Origin: Kiritimatiellia bacterium
GTDB taxonomy: Bacteria; Verrucomicrobiota; Kiritimatiellia; RFP12; JAAYLN01
Assembly: GCA_017962605.1 (NCBI GenBank)
Contig: JAGCUY010000198.1
Span: forward strand, 18,674-82,673
Direction: 5' to 3'
DNA length: 64,000 bases
In this document: piece after piece, positions 47,778 to 57,746 of the stretch
Position numbering within the stretch: position 1 is the first letter of the stretch
Layout: every line of letters begins with the position of its first letter
Translations under genes and position numbers: made by a program
The notes under the pieces: model-generated
Databases searched by the model: none
What the model was told of the DNA's origin: nothing
The model's input: only the letters and a program-made list of their open reading frames with translations

Positions 47778-49130
47778 ATGCAAATCATCGTCCGGGACAA
47801 AAGATTCTACCGCTCGCTTGTGGCGCTGGCGGTGCCGATATGCCTCCAGAACATCCTGACCTACGGCGTCGCCCTCGCCGACAACGTAATGGTCGGGCAG
47901 CTTGGCGAGACCGCCCTCGGCGGGCTGTACGTCGGCACCGTGGTCCACATGGTGCTGATGAACATCCTCTTCGGCGTAACACAGGCATCGACCATCCTCA
48001 CGGCGCAATACTGGGGCGCGCGCCGCCTGGACCCCGTGCGCGACATCGCCGCCATAGCCCTGCGCGGCGCCGCCATCGTGGGCGGCGTGTTCGCCATCGC
48101 GGCCATCTTCGCGCCGGCGGGCCTCGCGCGGCTCGTAACCGACAAGCCGGAAGTCGCCGCCGCAGGTGCCCAGTATCTGCGGACGGTCGGCGCGTCATAC
48201 CTGCTCTTCGCCCTCTCGCAGACATTCCTGCTCACCCTGAGGACGGTCGAGGTCGTGGCCATCGGCGTGGCGAACGCCATTCTGGCGCTCGTGCTCAACA
48301 TCGCCCTGAACTGGGTGTTCATCTACGGCCACCTCGGCTGCCCGGCACTTGGCGTGCGTGGCGCGGCGCTGGCCACCGTCATCGCCCGCGCCGCGGAGCT
48401 CGCGCTCGTTGTCGGCTACGCCTTTCTCGCCGACAAGACGCTCCGCCTGCGCCCGCGCGACCTCCTGCGGCGCAACGGCGCGCTGCTGCGGGACCTCGTC
48501 CGCTACGGCACGCCGCTTATGCTTGGCCAGGCCGTGTGGGCCGTGAACCAGTTCGGGCGCGGCTTCTTCGTGGGGAGGATGGCGCCGGCCAGCATCGCGG
48601 CGGCGAGCATTTCAGACACTGTGGACGGCCTCGTCTGGATGATGCCCCTCGGCGTGGCGATTGCATGCGGCATCTTGACCGGCAAGACGATAGGGGAGGG
48701 GAGGTTCGATGCGATGAAAGTCCAGGCGCGGACGATGCAGCTGGTGTTCCTGTCCATCGGCGCATTCACGGCGCTGCTGCTCTGGACGGCGCGGCCCTTC
48801 ATCCTCGCGTCATACGGGCTTGAGCCGGAGACGCTGCCGGTGGCGCGGGCGTTCCTGGCGGTCGTAACGCTCACGGCGGCGTCGCGCTGCTACCAGGCGC
48901 CATCGCTGATGGGGCTGGTGAAGGCGGGCGGCGACACCGCCTTCGTCTTCATCAACGACACCTTCTGGGTCTTCTGCTGGGTGCTGCCCGGGGCCTTCGT
49001 CGCGCAGCGCGTCCTGCATGCGCCGGACTGGGTCGTCTATGCGATGCTCCTCTCCGACCAGGTTACAAAGTGCTTCGTCGCGGTGGTGAAGATCAACCGC
49101 TTCCGCTGGATGCGCCGCCTCGTGGCCTAG
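47778..49130 (+). CDS. MATE-family efflux transporter
   Basis: The ATG at 47778 is preceded by AAGGCGG and gives a 450-aa product. About twelve hydrophobic segments are visible. The N terminus RSLVALAVPICLQNILTYGV with DNVMVGQLGETALGG is the typical MATE start, and the second half repeats the pattern (YGTPLMLGQAVWAVNQFGRGFFVGRM). It presumably exports organic cations or drugs using Na+ or H+. The open frame extends upstream through the DUF5131 gene but without support. Confidence 0.92.
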   Translation: MQIIVRDKRFYRSLVALAVPICLQNILTYGVALADNVMVGQLGETALGGLYVGTVVHMVLMNILFGVTQASTILTAQYWGARRLDPVRDIAAIALRGAAIVGGVFAIAAIFAPAGLARLVTDKPEVAAAGAQYLRTVGASYLLFALSQTFLLTLRTVEVVAIGVANAILALVLNIALNWVFIYGHLGCPALGVRGAALATVIARAAELALVVGYAFLADKTLRLRPRDLLRRNGALLRDLVRYGTPLMLGQAVWAVNQFGRGFFVGRMAPASIAAASISDTVDGLVWMMPLGVAIACGILTGKTIGEGRFDAMKVQARTMQLVFLSIGAFTALLLWTARPFILASYGLEPETLPVARAFLAVVTLTAASRCYQAPSLMGLVKAGGDTAFVFINDTFWVFCWVLPGAFVAQRVLHAPDWVVYAMLLSDQVTKCFVAVVKINRFRWMRRLVA

Positions 49131-49148
49131 TCTGACATTTAAAAAAAC

Positions 49149-49176
49149 TTGATATTTCCACAGGATTTGGTAGAAT
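49149..49176 (+). promoter_or_regulatory. Promoter of tRNA-Ser
   Basis: TTGATA, 16 bp, TAGAAT, 26 bp before the mature tRNA. Confidence 0.7.
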
Positions 49177-49201
49177 TATTAGGCGTTTGAATTGCGCTTT
49201 C

Positions 49202-49297
<96 letters not shown>

Positions 49298-49313
49298 TTT
49301 TATCTTGAAGAAA

Positions 49314-50501
49314 ATGATCGGAGACAACCCATTCCCCTCCCGCGATCCCGCCGCCTTGTGGGATATGTCGCGGCTTGGCGAGACGCCGCAGGTCCGGCGC
49401 TGGCCCGGCGAGTTCAACGGCGACGCCACGCCCATCATGATCGAGGGCGAACCGTGGCGGGGCCGCCCCACTTGGTGCTTCGCCTACTACGGCGTTCCCG
49501 AATGGGCGACGCCAGAAAAGCCCGCGCCGGGAATCGTCCTCGTCCACGGCGGACTTGGCACCGCCTACCCCGAATGGGTGCGGATGTGGGTGCGGCGCGG
49601 GTATGCCGCCATCTGCGTCGATACATGCGGCACATTGCCCATCCGCACGGCCGACGAAAAATGGCTTGTCAATCCTGAAGGCGGGCCGCAGGGGTGGGGC
49701 CGCATCGAGTGCGCCGATGAGCCGGAGCGCGAACAGTGGGCCTACCACGCCGTCGCTGCGGCAATCCGCAGCCACTCCTTCCTGCGTTCGCTCCCGAACG
49801 TCGATACCCGCAACATCGGGCTTACGGGCGTTTCGTGGGGCGGCTTCCTGACATGCATCCTGACCGCCGCCGATCCGCGCTTCGCCTACGCCGTGCCCGT
49901 TTACGGCTGCGGATTCAACTTTGAGCGCCCCTATTGGATTGAAGGCCACGACGATGCCGCGATGGAGAAGTGGGGTGCCATCTGGGATCCCGTCGTCTTC
50001 CTGCCGGGTGCGCATTGCCCCATGCTCTGGGTGGACGGCACCAACGACTTCGCCTTTGCGCTCTCACGAGTGCGGCGCAGCGCGGCGCTCGCGCCTGTTC
50101 CCCATGCCTTCTCGACGCATTTGCGTATGACCCACGGACACGGGGAACCCGGCGAGGGGCCTCGTGAAATCCTCGCCTTTGCCGACCATTTCGCGCGTGG
50201 TGGCGCGGACATCGTGCGGATTGGCGAAAGCCGTCGCAGTGGTGGCCGAGTAGAGGCGGATTTCAACGCCAACGGCCGCACAATCGCCAAGGCAGAACTC
50301 TTCTGGACGGAAGACGGCCCGGAAGTGAAATGGAATGAGCGGCTTTGGCAGACGAAGGAGATTGAAGGCTTTGATCCGGCCTCCGGCGTCGTTTCCGCGC
50401 CGCTTTCCGATGCGGCTTTTGCCTGGATAGTCAACCTTACTACCGACGACGGCCTGATCTTCTCCTCGCCCTACGACTCCCTCGACATCAGCCGCCCCTA
50501 A
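49314..50501 (+). CDS. Alpha/beta hydrolase (acetylxylan esterase/PhoPQ-like type)
   Basis: A 395-aa alpha/beta-hydrolase. PGIVLVHGGLGTAYPEWV carries the HG oxyanion region, the nucleophile elbow is GVSWGG (Ser about residue 182), the acid candidate is LWVDGTNDFA, and a His candidate lies in RMTHGHGEPGE. The C-terminal 110 residues form a beta-sandwich-like accessory domain, as in dienelactone hydrolase-like esterases. No signal peptide is visible. I prefer ATG 49314 to the TTG at 49305. Confidence 0.82.
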   Translation: MIGDNPFPSRDPAALWDMSRLGETPQVRRWPGEFNGDATPIMIEGEPWRGRPTWCFAYYGVPEWATPEKPAPGIVLVHGGLGTAYPEWVRMWVRRGYAAICVDTCGTLPIRTADEKWLVNPEGGPQGWGRIECADEPEREQWAYHAVAAAIRSHSFLRSLPNVDTRNIGLTGVSWGGFLTCILTAADPRFAYAVPVYGCGFNFERPYWIEGHDDAAMEKWGAIWDPVVFLPGAHCPMLWVDGTNDFAFALSRVRRSAALAPVPHAFSTHLRMTHGHGEPGEGPREILAFADHFARGGADIVRIGESRRSGGRVEADFNANGRTIAKAELFWTEDGPEVKWNERLWQTKEIEGFDPASGVVSAPLSDAAFAWIVNLTTDDGLIFSSPYDSLDISRP

Positions 50502-50604
50502 CCGCGCGATGCGGTTTCCCTCGGCAACCCCGTTCGTCAAATGCTGGACACCGGGGATGTAAAGATACGCGCACATTGCACGCGCGCGGAAGGGATTTGT
50601 TTTT

Positions 50605-50613
50605 TGATATAAT
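50605..50613 (+). promoter_or_regulatory. Extended -10 promoter of the methyltransferase operon
   Basis: TGATATAAT (TATAAT at 50608-50613). It rules out the TTG at 50613 as start codon. Confidence 0.6.
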
Positions 50614-50636
50614 TGAGGCGAAGGGAACAGGTAGCA

Positions 50637-53600
50637 GTGAAGGCTGGAATGAGGGAATCCAAGGTGGAATCGGCGTCGGATGGCGCAGAGCGGGCGCTGT
50701 TTGCGCTGATCGATGGCTTTTCGCCGCGGAGGGCCGATGACTGGCTCCGCGCCAAGTTCCCTTCGTTCGACGCCTCCCGCGCCGAGCCGCTGGATTGCGC
50801 GGCGACAAAAAGCGAGAAGGACTATTTCGCGGAAGCGCGGCTACTGGGCTTTGTGGCGAGGCTGCCGGAGAGCGGGACAACTGGGACGGCTAGGACAACT
50901 GCGACTGTCCCAGATGGCCCAGCGGTCCCAGATGTCGCAAACCGCCCGCTCGTGGTCGCCGCAATCAAGATGCGGCGCGAGCTGACCGAGCGCACGAGCC
51001 GCCTCGTGCAGTTCAACTATGCCAAGAAAGTGCTGCAGGGCGCTATCGCAAAGGGTGCGCTTGGCTTTTCAGGCATTCCGTCGCAGGGGCTTTTCTTCTT
51101 CTACGACAAGGACGGCTATTTCCGCCTGTCGCTTGTCACGGCGGAGGTTGACAAGCGCAAGCTGAAGTGGAATGCGGCAAGGCGCCAGAGCTTCTTTGTC
51201 GAGCCCGGTGCCGCCAACAACATCGTGAAGCGGCGTCTCATGCCGCCTATCAGGAATTTCGCAGACCTTGGTGAAGCCTTTTCGGTTGAGCAGCTGACCA
51301 AGGAGTTCTACCGGAAGCTCTTTGACTGGTATTCCTGGGCGATGGAGCCTTCAACGAATGTCCATTTCCCGAATGATCTTTCCGACAAGACGGACGACCG
51401 CAAATACAACAACGAGGCGGTGATCCGCCTGATTACGCGGCTCATGTTCACTTGGTTCATCCGCCAGCGAAAGCTTGTGCCTGACATCCTCTTCGACAGC
51501 GCGGGCGTGGCAAGTCTGCTGAAGAAGTTCGACCCTGCTTCGATGGAGCAGGACAACTACTACCGCGCCATTCTCCAGAACCTCTTTTTCGCCACCTTCA
51601 ACTGCCAGCCTGAGAAGCGCCGCTTCATTCATGTTTTCCAAGGAAAATCCGGCGAGCGCCATGTAACGACCCTCTACCGCTACGAGAAGGAGTTCAAGGG
51701 TGGCGACGGGAGCGCCTTCAGGGATGTGATGAGGAAGGTGCCGTTCCTGAACTGCGCGCTCTTTGACTGTCTTGACAAGAAGGAGCGCGAGGAGGACGGC
51801 GGCCGCGAACTTTACTTTGACGGCTTTAGCGGGGAGAAGGGCCATTCTGCCCACATGCCGAACGGCCTTTTCTTCGATGACGAGCGCGGCATCATCAGCC
51901 TCTTCAACCGCTACGAGTTCACGGTGAACGAGAACGACGCCGACGACGCCGATGTTGCGCTTGATCCGGAGCTTCTGGGCAAGGTCTTCGAGAATCTTCT
52001 CGGCGCGTTCAACCCCGAGACGAAGGAGACGGCGCGGAAGGCGACTGGCAGCTTCTACACCCCGCGTGAGATCGTGGACTACATGGTGGAGGAGTCGCTG
52101 AAGGGCTACCTGAAGACCCGGCTTGCCGGAACAGACTCGATTGACTCCAAACTCGCCGACCTCTTCGACCGCAACAAGGCTGCGGAGGGCGAGCCTACGC
52201 CCTTTTCAAAAGAGGAAAAGGCGGCGCTTCTTGACGCGCTCTACGAATGTCGGGTTCTCGACCCGGCTTGCGGCTCGGGCGCATTCCCGATGGGCGTCCT
52301 GCACTGCATGGTGCGCCTTTTGACGCGCCTCGACCCGCAGAATATAGCCATTAGGGAGCGACTGCTAAAGCGCTACCGCGAGGACAAGGCCAGCCTCAAG
52401 GGCGATTCGGTTCCCCTCTCCGAGTTGGAGGCACGGCTCAGGGAAGGGCAGCACTTCCCGGACTACGAGCGGAAGCTCTATCTCATTGAGAACTGCATCT
52501 ACGGTGTGGACATCCAGCCCATAGCCACGCAGATTTCCAAGCTGCGTTTCTTCATTTCGCTCCTCTGCGACCAGCTGCGCACATCCTTTGACCCGACGGC
52601 GGACAACTTCGGGCTTCTTTCGCTGCCGAACCTTGAGGCGAAGTTTGTCTGCGCCAATACGCTAATCTCGTTGCCGGAGGTAGGGGCTCTTGACGCTTCA
52701 GTGGGCGAAATCGCCAAGTTGAGGGCGGAGCTTCAGGATAACCGCCACAAGATATTCAGCGCGAGATCGACGGCCCAGAAGGAGAAATGCAAGGCCAAAG
52801 ACCTTGAGATACGCGACACAATACGAAAGGCGGTGCGCGATTCGCTTTCCAGGCCTGATGAAAAGGCCATCGCCCTATGGCGCGGGAAGATAGCTGATGC
52901 CAGGAAACGCCGCAAGGCGGTGGCGGAGCCGGACTGGGTTGAGGAATATGAGAATGTGCAGGCCGACTTGTTCTCCGCTTTTGAACGGAAGAAAGTCCGC
53001 AAGGACAGGAACGAGAAGGAGCGCAACGCGATAGACGCTGAAATTCGCTTTGCGGAAGGCAAGATAGCCAAGGAGGAGGCGAAAGGCGACCCTTCGAATG
53101 TTGGCGTGGCTACGCAGTATGCCGACATGGTTGCCGGTTGGGATCCATACGACCAGAACAAATCCGAATCGTGGTTTGACCCCGAATGGATGTTCAACAT
53201 CACAGGCGGCTTCAATGTTGTGATTGGCAATCCACCGTATATCAGCGCTCCCGACCAGTTGAAGGACGCGAAGTTGAAGGCGCAGCGAGAGGTGTTGGCG
53301 CGAGACAGGAGATTTTCGTGCCTTGTTCAAAAGTGGGATTTGTATATCGCTTTCATGGAGCTTTCCATCCGCCAATTCCTCAAGAACGGTGGTGAGTTCA
53401 CGATGATCGTTCCCTATCCCCTGACCAACCAGACCTACGGCGCGGCAATCCGCAAGATGCTTCTCACGCAATATGCGCTCAAGGGCATTGTCGATCTTCA
53501 GGGCGTGTATGTCTTTGAAAACGCCACGGTGACGAACTGCATCCCCTTTGTCGAGAAGAGCTCGCCGCTCACGGAGGTGAGAATCATCAAGCCGGATGAA

Positions 53601-54563
53601 AGCGGGCGTTTCAGCAACGAAATGGTTTTGTCAGCAGCCGATTTCATGCCCGATGCCAAGACTTGCGTATGGAAAACCTCGAAAGAGGAAAACCTTATCT
53701 CGCGTTTTCAGGAAATGCACCGCCTTGGCGACTACTGCTACATTAGTAAAGGAATGGTTTTAAATGCTGATGAGAAAACCAACAAGGGCGCTTTCACGAA
53801 AGACGACCTGATTTCAGAAACGAAGGATATGATTCATTGCAGGGAGTATGTTGAGGGAAAAGATTTTTCTCGCTACTTACTTAATCGATACCGCTACCTA
53901 GAATATGGCACAGAACGCTGTCCGTCAGAAGTGAGCAGACCAACCTTCCCCGAATTGTATGATAGTCCAAAGATATTAATGAATTGCCTTGGTCAACCTC
54001 AAGGATTTCTCGACTTGACTAGGCACTTTTTGCATAACCATGGGGTGTATGCTATCGTTCCTTGGCATAATCTACAAGGAGTGGAGAACAACAGCATTTC
54101 ATCGAGCATTAAGCGCTATAGCATGATGACTCGAAAGGAAATGGAGCAGCTTTCGCAAGGCGTTGATGAACGTTTTCTGTTGGGGCTTCTTAATTCTCGA
54201 CTTGGGTTGTATTTTATAAATCTCGTTCGTGGCGGCGATTATCATATTATGCCGGAGCATTTACGGGCGATACCGGTTACCGTGTCAGAAGGCGCACAGT
54301 CGCGGATGGTCGCGCTTGTTGAGCAAATCCTAGCAGAGAAAAAGGCCGATCCTGCCGCCGACACATCTTCTCTTGAATCGGAGATTGACAAACTCGTTTA
54401 CAAACTTTATGGCTTGACCGGCGAAGAGATAGAGGTGGTGGAAGGCAAGGGCAAACCCGTTGTCGAGGCCCAGCGCGAGGAATCCCAGAAACAGGCATCG
54501 CCGCGCAAACGCGGAAAACCCGCCATCAGCGAAGTGCCCGAGGATGACGAGGTGCTAGAGTAG
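50637..54563 (+). CDS. Large Eco57I-like DNA adenine methyltransferase / restriction-modification protein
   Basis: About 1308 aa from GTG 50637 (ATG 50649 is an alternative). The region FYTPREIVDYMVEESL (about 470) followed by motif I DPACGSGAFPMGVL (about 542-555) and motif IV NPPYIS (about 863) defines an N6-adenine gamma-class methyltransferase. Residues of about 640-830 are an inserted helical, charged region, and the C-terminal 350 residues include a TRD-like part (RAIPVTVSEG) and a Ser/Lys-rich tail. The N-terminal 400 residues have no recognised fold; whether they contain a nuclease is unclear. It resembles type IIG/ISP-type enzymes and begins a defence island with Schlafen-like, Fic, ATPase/RloB and PLD-helicase genes. 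Confidence 0.85.
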   Translation: MKAGMRESKVESASDGAERALFALIDGFSPRRADDWLRAKFPSFDASRAEPLDCAATKSEKDYFAEARLLGFVARLPESGTTGTARTTATVPDGPAVPDVANRPLVVAAIKMRRELTERTSRLVQFNYAKKVLQGAIAKGALGFSGIPSQGLFFFYDKDGYFRLSLVTAEVDKRKLKWNAARRQSFFVEPGAANNIVKRRLMPPIRNFADLGEAFSVEQLTKEFYRKLFDWYSWAMEPSTNVHFPNDLSDKTDDRKYNNEAVIRLITRLMFTWFIRQRKLVPDILFDSAGVASLLKKFDPASMEQDNYYRAILQNLFFATFNCQPEKRRFIHVFQGKSGERHVTTLYRYEKEFKGGDGSAFRDVMRKVPFLNCALFDCLDKKEREEDGGRELYFDGFSGEKGHSAHMPNGLFFDDERGIISLFNRYEFTVNENDADDADVALDPELLGKVFENLLGAFNPETKETARKATGSFYTPREIVDYMVEESLKGYLKTRLAGTDSIDSKLADLFDRNKAAEGEPTPFSKEEKAALLDALYECRVLDPACGSGAFPMGVLHCMVRLLTRLDPQNIAIRERLLKRYREDKASLKGDSVPLSELEARLREGQHFPDYERKLYLIENCIYGVDIQPIATQISKLRFFISLLCDQLRTSFDPTADNFGLLSLPNLEAKFVCANTLISLPEVGALDASVGEIAKLRAELQDNRHKIFSARSTAQKEKCKAKDLEIRDTIRKAVRDSLSRPDEKAIALWRGKIADARKRRKAVAEPDWVEEYENVQADLFSAFERKKVRKDRNEKERNAIDAEIRFAEGKIAKEEAKGDPSNVGVATQYADMVAGWDPYDQNKSESWFDPEWMFNITGGFNVVIGNPPYISAPDQLKDAKLKAQREVLARDRRFSCLVQKWDLYIAFMELSIRQFLKNGGEFTMIVPYPLTNQTYGAAIRKMLLTQYALKGIVDLQGVYVFENATVTNCIPFVEKSSPLTEVRIIKPDESGRFSNEMVLSAADFMPDAKTCVWKTSKEENLISRFQEMHRLGDYCYISKGMVLNADEKTNKGAFTKDDLISETKDMIHCREYVEGKDFSRYLLNRYRYLEYGTERCPSEVSRPTFPELYDSPKILMNCLGQPQGFLDLTRHFLHNHGVYAIVPWHNLQGVENNSISSSIKRYSMMTRKEMEQLSQGVDERFLLGLLNSRLGLYFINLVRGGDYHIMPEHLRAIPVTVSEGAQSRMVALVEQILAEKKADPAADTSSLESEIDKLVYKLYGLTGEEIEVVEGKGKPVVEAQREESQKQASPRKRGKPAISEVPEDDEVLE

Positions 54564-54573
54564 GGGGAGGTTT

Positions 54574-55767
54574 ATGCTGAACGAGGAAACTCTAAACCAA
54601 CTTTGCCTCCAAGGTGAGTCCATTTGCGTTGACTATAAAAGAGCGCAATACGCCTTTATTCATGCTGAAGATGAGAAGAAGGCCGAATTACTTAAAGATG
54701 TCTTATGTTTTGCGAATTCGTTTCGTAAAGAACCTGCCTACATTTTAATTGGCGTTGTTGAAGAACCTTCAGGGCTCGGCACGGTATGCGGGATTCAAAA
54801 TGATGAAGTTATTGATGATTCAAAGTTGCAGGAATTCATAAACGGCAAAACTAATAAGCCTATTCCTTTCAGCGCTTACCCATTAAAAACATCTTCAGGA
54901 AAGCTGCTTCAGGTAATAGAGGTTGATCGGTGTTTGGGAACACGCCCATATTACTTGAAAAAAGCATACAGTAGATTAGGCCAGAATGAAGTATGGATAA
55001 GAACTGGAACGTCATCACACATTGCGTCGCCTGATGAAATTGCCGAAATGGGGAAGGCTTCTTTTGAATTGGGAAGTATCCCAATGATAAAGACCTCGCT
55101 TGTTTCAGAGAATGGAGAGATAAGCAGTCTTATAAGTCTTTGCATCATTAGCAATGTTGAAAAAACTTGTAGTCCTTTGCCAAGGATTATTTCCGGCGGT
55201 TCTGACTATGACCACTATCTGTGGATTAAAGAAAACTTTGCAAAGTTACACTTTACTTTGGTGTCTGAAAATACGTCGCGTATTAATGCCGAGGATTTGG
55301 AATACAAGTTCGACTTAGTCTGTCGAGATGGGTGTGTTGCGTGGAGCGAAACACCAGCATTTGCCACATCACCTTTTTATGCTGCCCAAGCACCACATAC
55401 GCCTGTTTTACCTAGAATGAAGAACTTGCGGCCAAAAGAAATAGACCCATGCGCCGCAGATTCATACTTTGAAGTTTTGCATGACGGAGAGTTTTCAATT
55501 GAAGTTATGGTTTATGGGAAAAATATACCTGAACCAATTAAAAGCTCTTTCAAATGCTGTGTCTTTGTAAAGGAAATCAATGTGCGTCCGGGGGTTATTC
55601 AAGCCTTGAACATTGTGATTAGGAGGGTTAATGATGTTCTAGATTGCATGAAATGGTGGGTTCAAAAAACAAAAGAATCGCTTCCCGAAGCCGAAATGAA
55701 TCATCTGGCTTTTGAGTATGCTCACCAAAAGGCACTTGCATTAAAAGGGGATCTCTCCAATGATTGA
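54574..55767 (+). CDS. AlbA/Schlafen-type (AAA_4) DNA-binding protein
   Basis: A 397-aa protein. The N-terminal 160 residues fit the AlbA_2/Schlafen N-terminal domain: VDYKRAQYA, DVLCFANSFRKEPAYILIGV with the family's A-N-x-x-x-x-x-(G/A)xxxxG(V/I) core, and RLGQNEVWIRTGTSSHIASP as the classical YxRxGxxxxx(A/P) end. The C-terminal 230 residues are unassigned. Schlafen-like proteins occur in defence islands and may bind or cleave nucleic acid. It starts 10 bp after the methyltransferase gene. Confidence 0.8.
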   Translation: MLNEETLNQLCLQGESICVDYKRAQYAFIHAEDEKKAELLKDVLCFANSFRKEPAYILIGVVEEPSGLGTVCGIQNDEVIDDSKLQEFINGKTNKPIPFSAYPLKTSSGKLLQVIEVDRCLGTRPYYLKKAYSRLGQNEVWIRTGTSSHIASPDEIAEMGKASFELGSIPMIKTSLVSENGEISSLISLCIISNVEKTCSPLPRIISGGSDYDHYLWIKENFAKLHFTLVSENTSRINAEDLEYKFDLVCRDGCVAWSETPAFATSPFYAAQAPHTPVLPRMKNLRPKEIDPCAADSYFEVLHDGEFSIEVMVYGKNIPEPIKSSFKCCVFVKEINVRPGVIQALNIVIRRVNDVLDCMKWWVQKTKESLPEAEMNHLAFEYAHQKALALKGDLSND

Positions 55768-55906
55768 AATCTATAATTTGCAAGTGATTTCACGAGAAAG
55801 ACCGAAAGGCGAAACATACTTCGTACTTTGGCTAGCTCCGCAACAATTGAGATGGCTCTCGCGAATTGATTGGAGTCGATGTTACAAGAGAGGTCATGGA
55901 GCATAA
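55760..55906 (+). CDS. Small ORF (48 aa) coupled to the Schlafen-type gene
   Basis: ATG 55760 lies just before the preceding stop (8-bp overlap), with the purines AAGGGGA upstream. The peptide starts MIEIYNLQVISRERPKG and has several Trp/Arg residues (LRWLSRIDWSRCYKRG). No family recognised; coupling is its only support. Confidence 0.4.
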   Translation: MIEIYNLQVISRERPKGETYFVLWLAPQQLRWLSRIDWSRCYKRGHGA

Positions 55907-55945
55907 TGAGTTTTAGAGAAGTTAGTAGGAAAGTTGGAGGACACT

Positions 55946-56503
55946 ATGTTTGGAAGCATTAATCCAGATTGGGTATTATCAGGCCTGACAGCGGTGTATG
56001 TGATAGCCACTATCGCTATATGCTGGGCTAATTGGGCATCAGCCTCTGCTGCAAAAACGCAAACAGCAGAAATGCAACGGCAATATCAGAATGCAAATCG
56101 TCCACGATTAACCATCCGATTTGACGCACGAAGCATAAAAGATAGAAATATTGTTGTTAAGAATTGCGGTATTCAACCGGCTATTGATGTGAAAATCTCA
56201 CTGGATGATGACTTCATGAGGGGGGTGCTGTCTGTATTCCCCGCGAGCCCGCTTAAGTCGGCGGTACATTCTACAATACTAATCTCTGAAGGACAGGAGT
56301 TTTGGTTGTTAATCGGAGATAATAGTATAATAGGCGAATTACCCAAAAAACTTTTGAACGTTGAAGTGCATTATAAGAATATCACCGGGGAAACTTATTG
56401 CGAGAAAGCAAGCATTGACTTATCTCAATATGATTTCATGACTTGGGTCAATCCAACTAATAACAAAGTATGGTTGGATGGGAGATGGCTGACGATGCAA
56501 TAA
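55946..56503 (+). CDS. Small membrane-anchored protein of the defence island (185 aa)
   Basis: ATG 55946 is preceded by GGAGGA. One N-terminal membrane segment (about 7-30, WVLSGLTAVYVIATIAICWA) is followed by a short coiled-coil-like link (SAAKTQTAEMQRQYQN) and a beta-rich domain. Single-pass proteins of this shape often accompany antiviral modules, but no family is recognised. It could localise a partner to the membrane. Confidence 0.6.
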   Translation: MFGSINPDWVLSGLTAVYVIATIAICWANWASASAAKTQTAEMQRQYQNANRPRLTIRFDARSIKDRNIVVKNCGIQPAIDVKISLDDDFMRGVLSVFPASPLKSAVHSTILISEGQEFWLLIGDNSIIGELPKKLLNVEVHYKNITGETYCEKASIDLSQYDFMTWVNPTNNKVWLDGRWLTMQ

Positions 56504-56741
56504 CATGTTGGGCGTCAAAATTTTTTTTGCCATCTTGTAACGCCATTGACTATCCATCATTGTTAGGAAGAATCCACCCATGATCGCGAAAAAACTAGAA
56601 ACCGCCAGAAGGGCGCAAGAGATGCAGCGGCTTGCCCCTTGCAAAAGGAAGCGAATCGTGCTAAAATACGATTGTGTTTTTGAGCGATATGCTTCCGCTT
56701 GATATTCGGGAAGACTTCCGCCAACGTATGGGGAAATTGCA
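56504..56741. other. Intergenic stretch with a sigma-70 promoter for the Fic gene
   Basis: No gene is convincing; a 40-codon ORF at 56580-56702 overlaps the promoter and is probably chance. Confidence 0.5.
56639..56667 (+). promoter_or_regulatory. Promoter of the Fic gene
   Basis: TTGCAA, 17 bp, TAAAAT, 74 bp before the start codon. Confidence 0.65.
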
Positions 56742-57671
56742 GTGAACTACATGACTATCGAGGAAACCGCCGCGAAATGGAATGTCTCGCCAAGGCAGGT
56801 GCGGGGCTACTGCGCCAGCGGACGGGTGGAAGGAGCCATGTTCGAACAGGGCGAGTGGCGCGTTCCCGCTGATGCGGCAAAGCCGGCGCGGAAAAGCCGC
56901 GTCAGGCCGCCGTCGAAATCCATCTCCGCCATTCTCGGGGCCGAGCGCAAGGCCAAGATGCCAGGAGGCATCTACCACCGCCTTCAAATCGACTTCACCT
57001 ACAACTCCAACCGCATCGAGGGCAGTCGCCTTACGCATGAGCAGACGCGCTGGATTTTCGAGACTAGGACAGTGGGCGAGATCGGCGCGGATGTTCCAGT
57101 GGACGACATCATCGAAACGGCGAACCATTTCCATTGCATCGACACGGTCATCGCCTCCGCAGGGGCCGCGCTCACGGAGCGCTACATCAAGCGCCTGCAC
57201 GCCATCCTCAAGGGCGGCACGACTGATAGCCGTAACGACTGGTTCGCTGTGGGCGACTACAAGCGCGTCGCCAATGTCGTGGGCGACAGGGACACGACTG
57301 CGCCGAAGAATGTCCGTCGCGAGATGGCGGAGCTCCTGTCTTGGTATGGAACAACCACCCCCGCCTTTGAGGATATCGTCGAGTTCCATGTCCGTTTTGA
57401 GTCGATTCACCCATTCCAGGACGGCAACGGGCGCGTGGGGCGGCTCATCGCCCTCAAGGAGTTCCTGAAGCACGGCATGACGCCTTTCATCATAATGGAC
57501 GAGATGCGCCGCTTCTATTATCTCGGGCTGCAGGAATGGCAAGGTCGGGCGCATAGCCGCTCACGGCTGCTGGACGTGTTCCGCACGGGCCAGGACATTT
57601 TCGCCGCCCAGCTCAGGCGTTTTGGGCATGTGTCGGCGGCCGACGCCGCCGACAAGCGGGATGGGAGATAA
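56742..57671 (+). CDS. Fic-domain AMPylase-like protein with N-terminal HTH
   Basis: A 309-aa protein from GTG 56742 (ATG 56751 is also possible). Residues of about 1-45 look like a MerR/excisionase-type HTH (MTIEETAAKWNVSPRQVRGY). The Fic core motif HPFQDGNGRVGR (about 225-236) is intact, with catalytic His. The upstream TYNSNRIEGS matches the (S/T)xxxE(G/N) inhibitory helix, so activity is probably auto-inhibited. Fic proteins transfer AMP to targets. It has its own promoter within the defence island. Confidence 0.9.
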   Translation: MNYMTIEETAAKWNVSPRQVRGYCASGRVEGAMFEQGEWRVPADAAKPARKSRVRPPSKSISAILGAERKAKMPGGIYHRLQIDFTYNSNRIEGSRLTHEQTRWIFETRTVGEIGADVPVDDIIETANHFHCIDTVIASAGAALTERYIKRLHAILKGGTTDSRNDWFAVGDYKRVANVVGDRDTTAPKNVRREMAELLSWYGTTTPAFEDIVEFHVRFESIHPFQDGNGRVGRLIALKEFLKHGMTPFIIMDEMRRFYYLGLQEWQGRAHSRSRLLDVFRTGQDIFAAQLRRFGHVSAADAADKRDGR

Positions 57672-57707
57672 GGCAGGCAATGCGAGGTGCTAGAATATGA
57701 AGTTTTT

Positions 57708-57716
57708 GGTATAATG
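57708..57716 (+). promoter_or_regulatory. Extended -10 promoter of the ATPase/RloB pair
   Basis: TGGTATAAT, about 30 bp before ATG 57747. Confidence 0.6.
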
Positions 57717-57746
57717 TTTATGAATAATTAAGCAAGGAGAGTTGCC

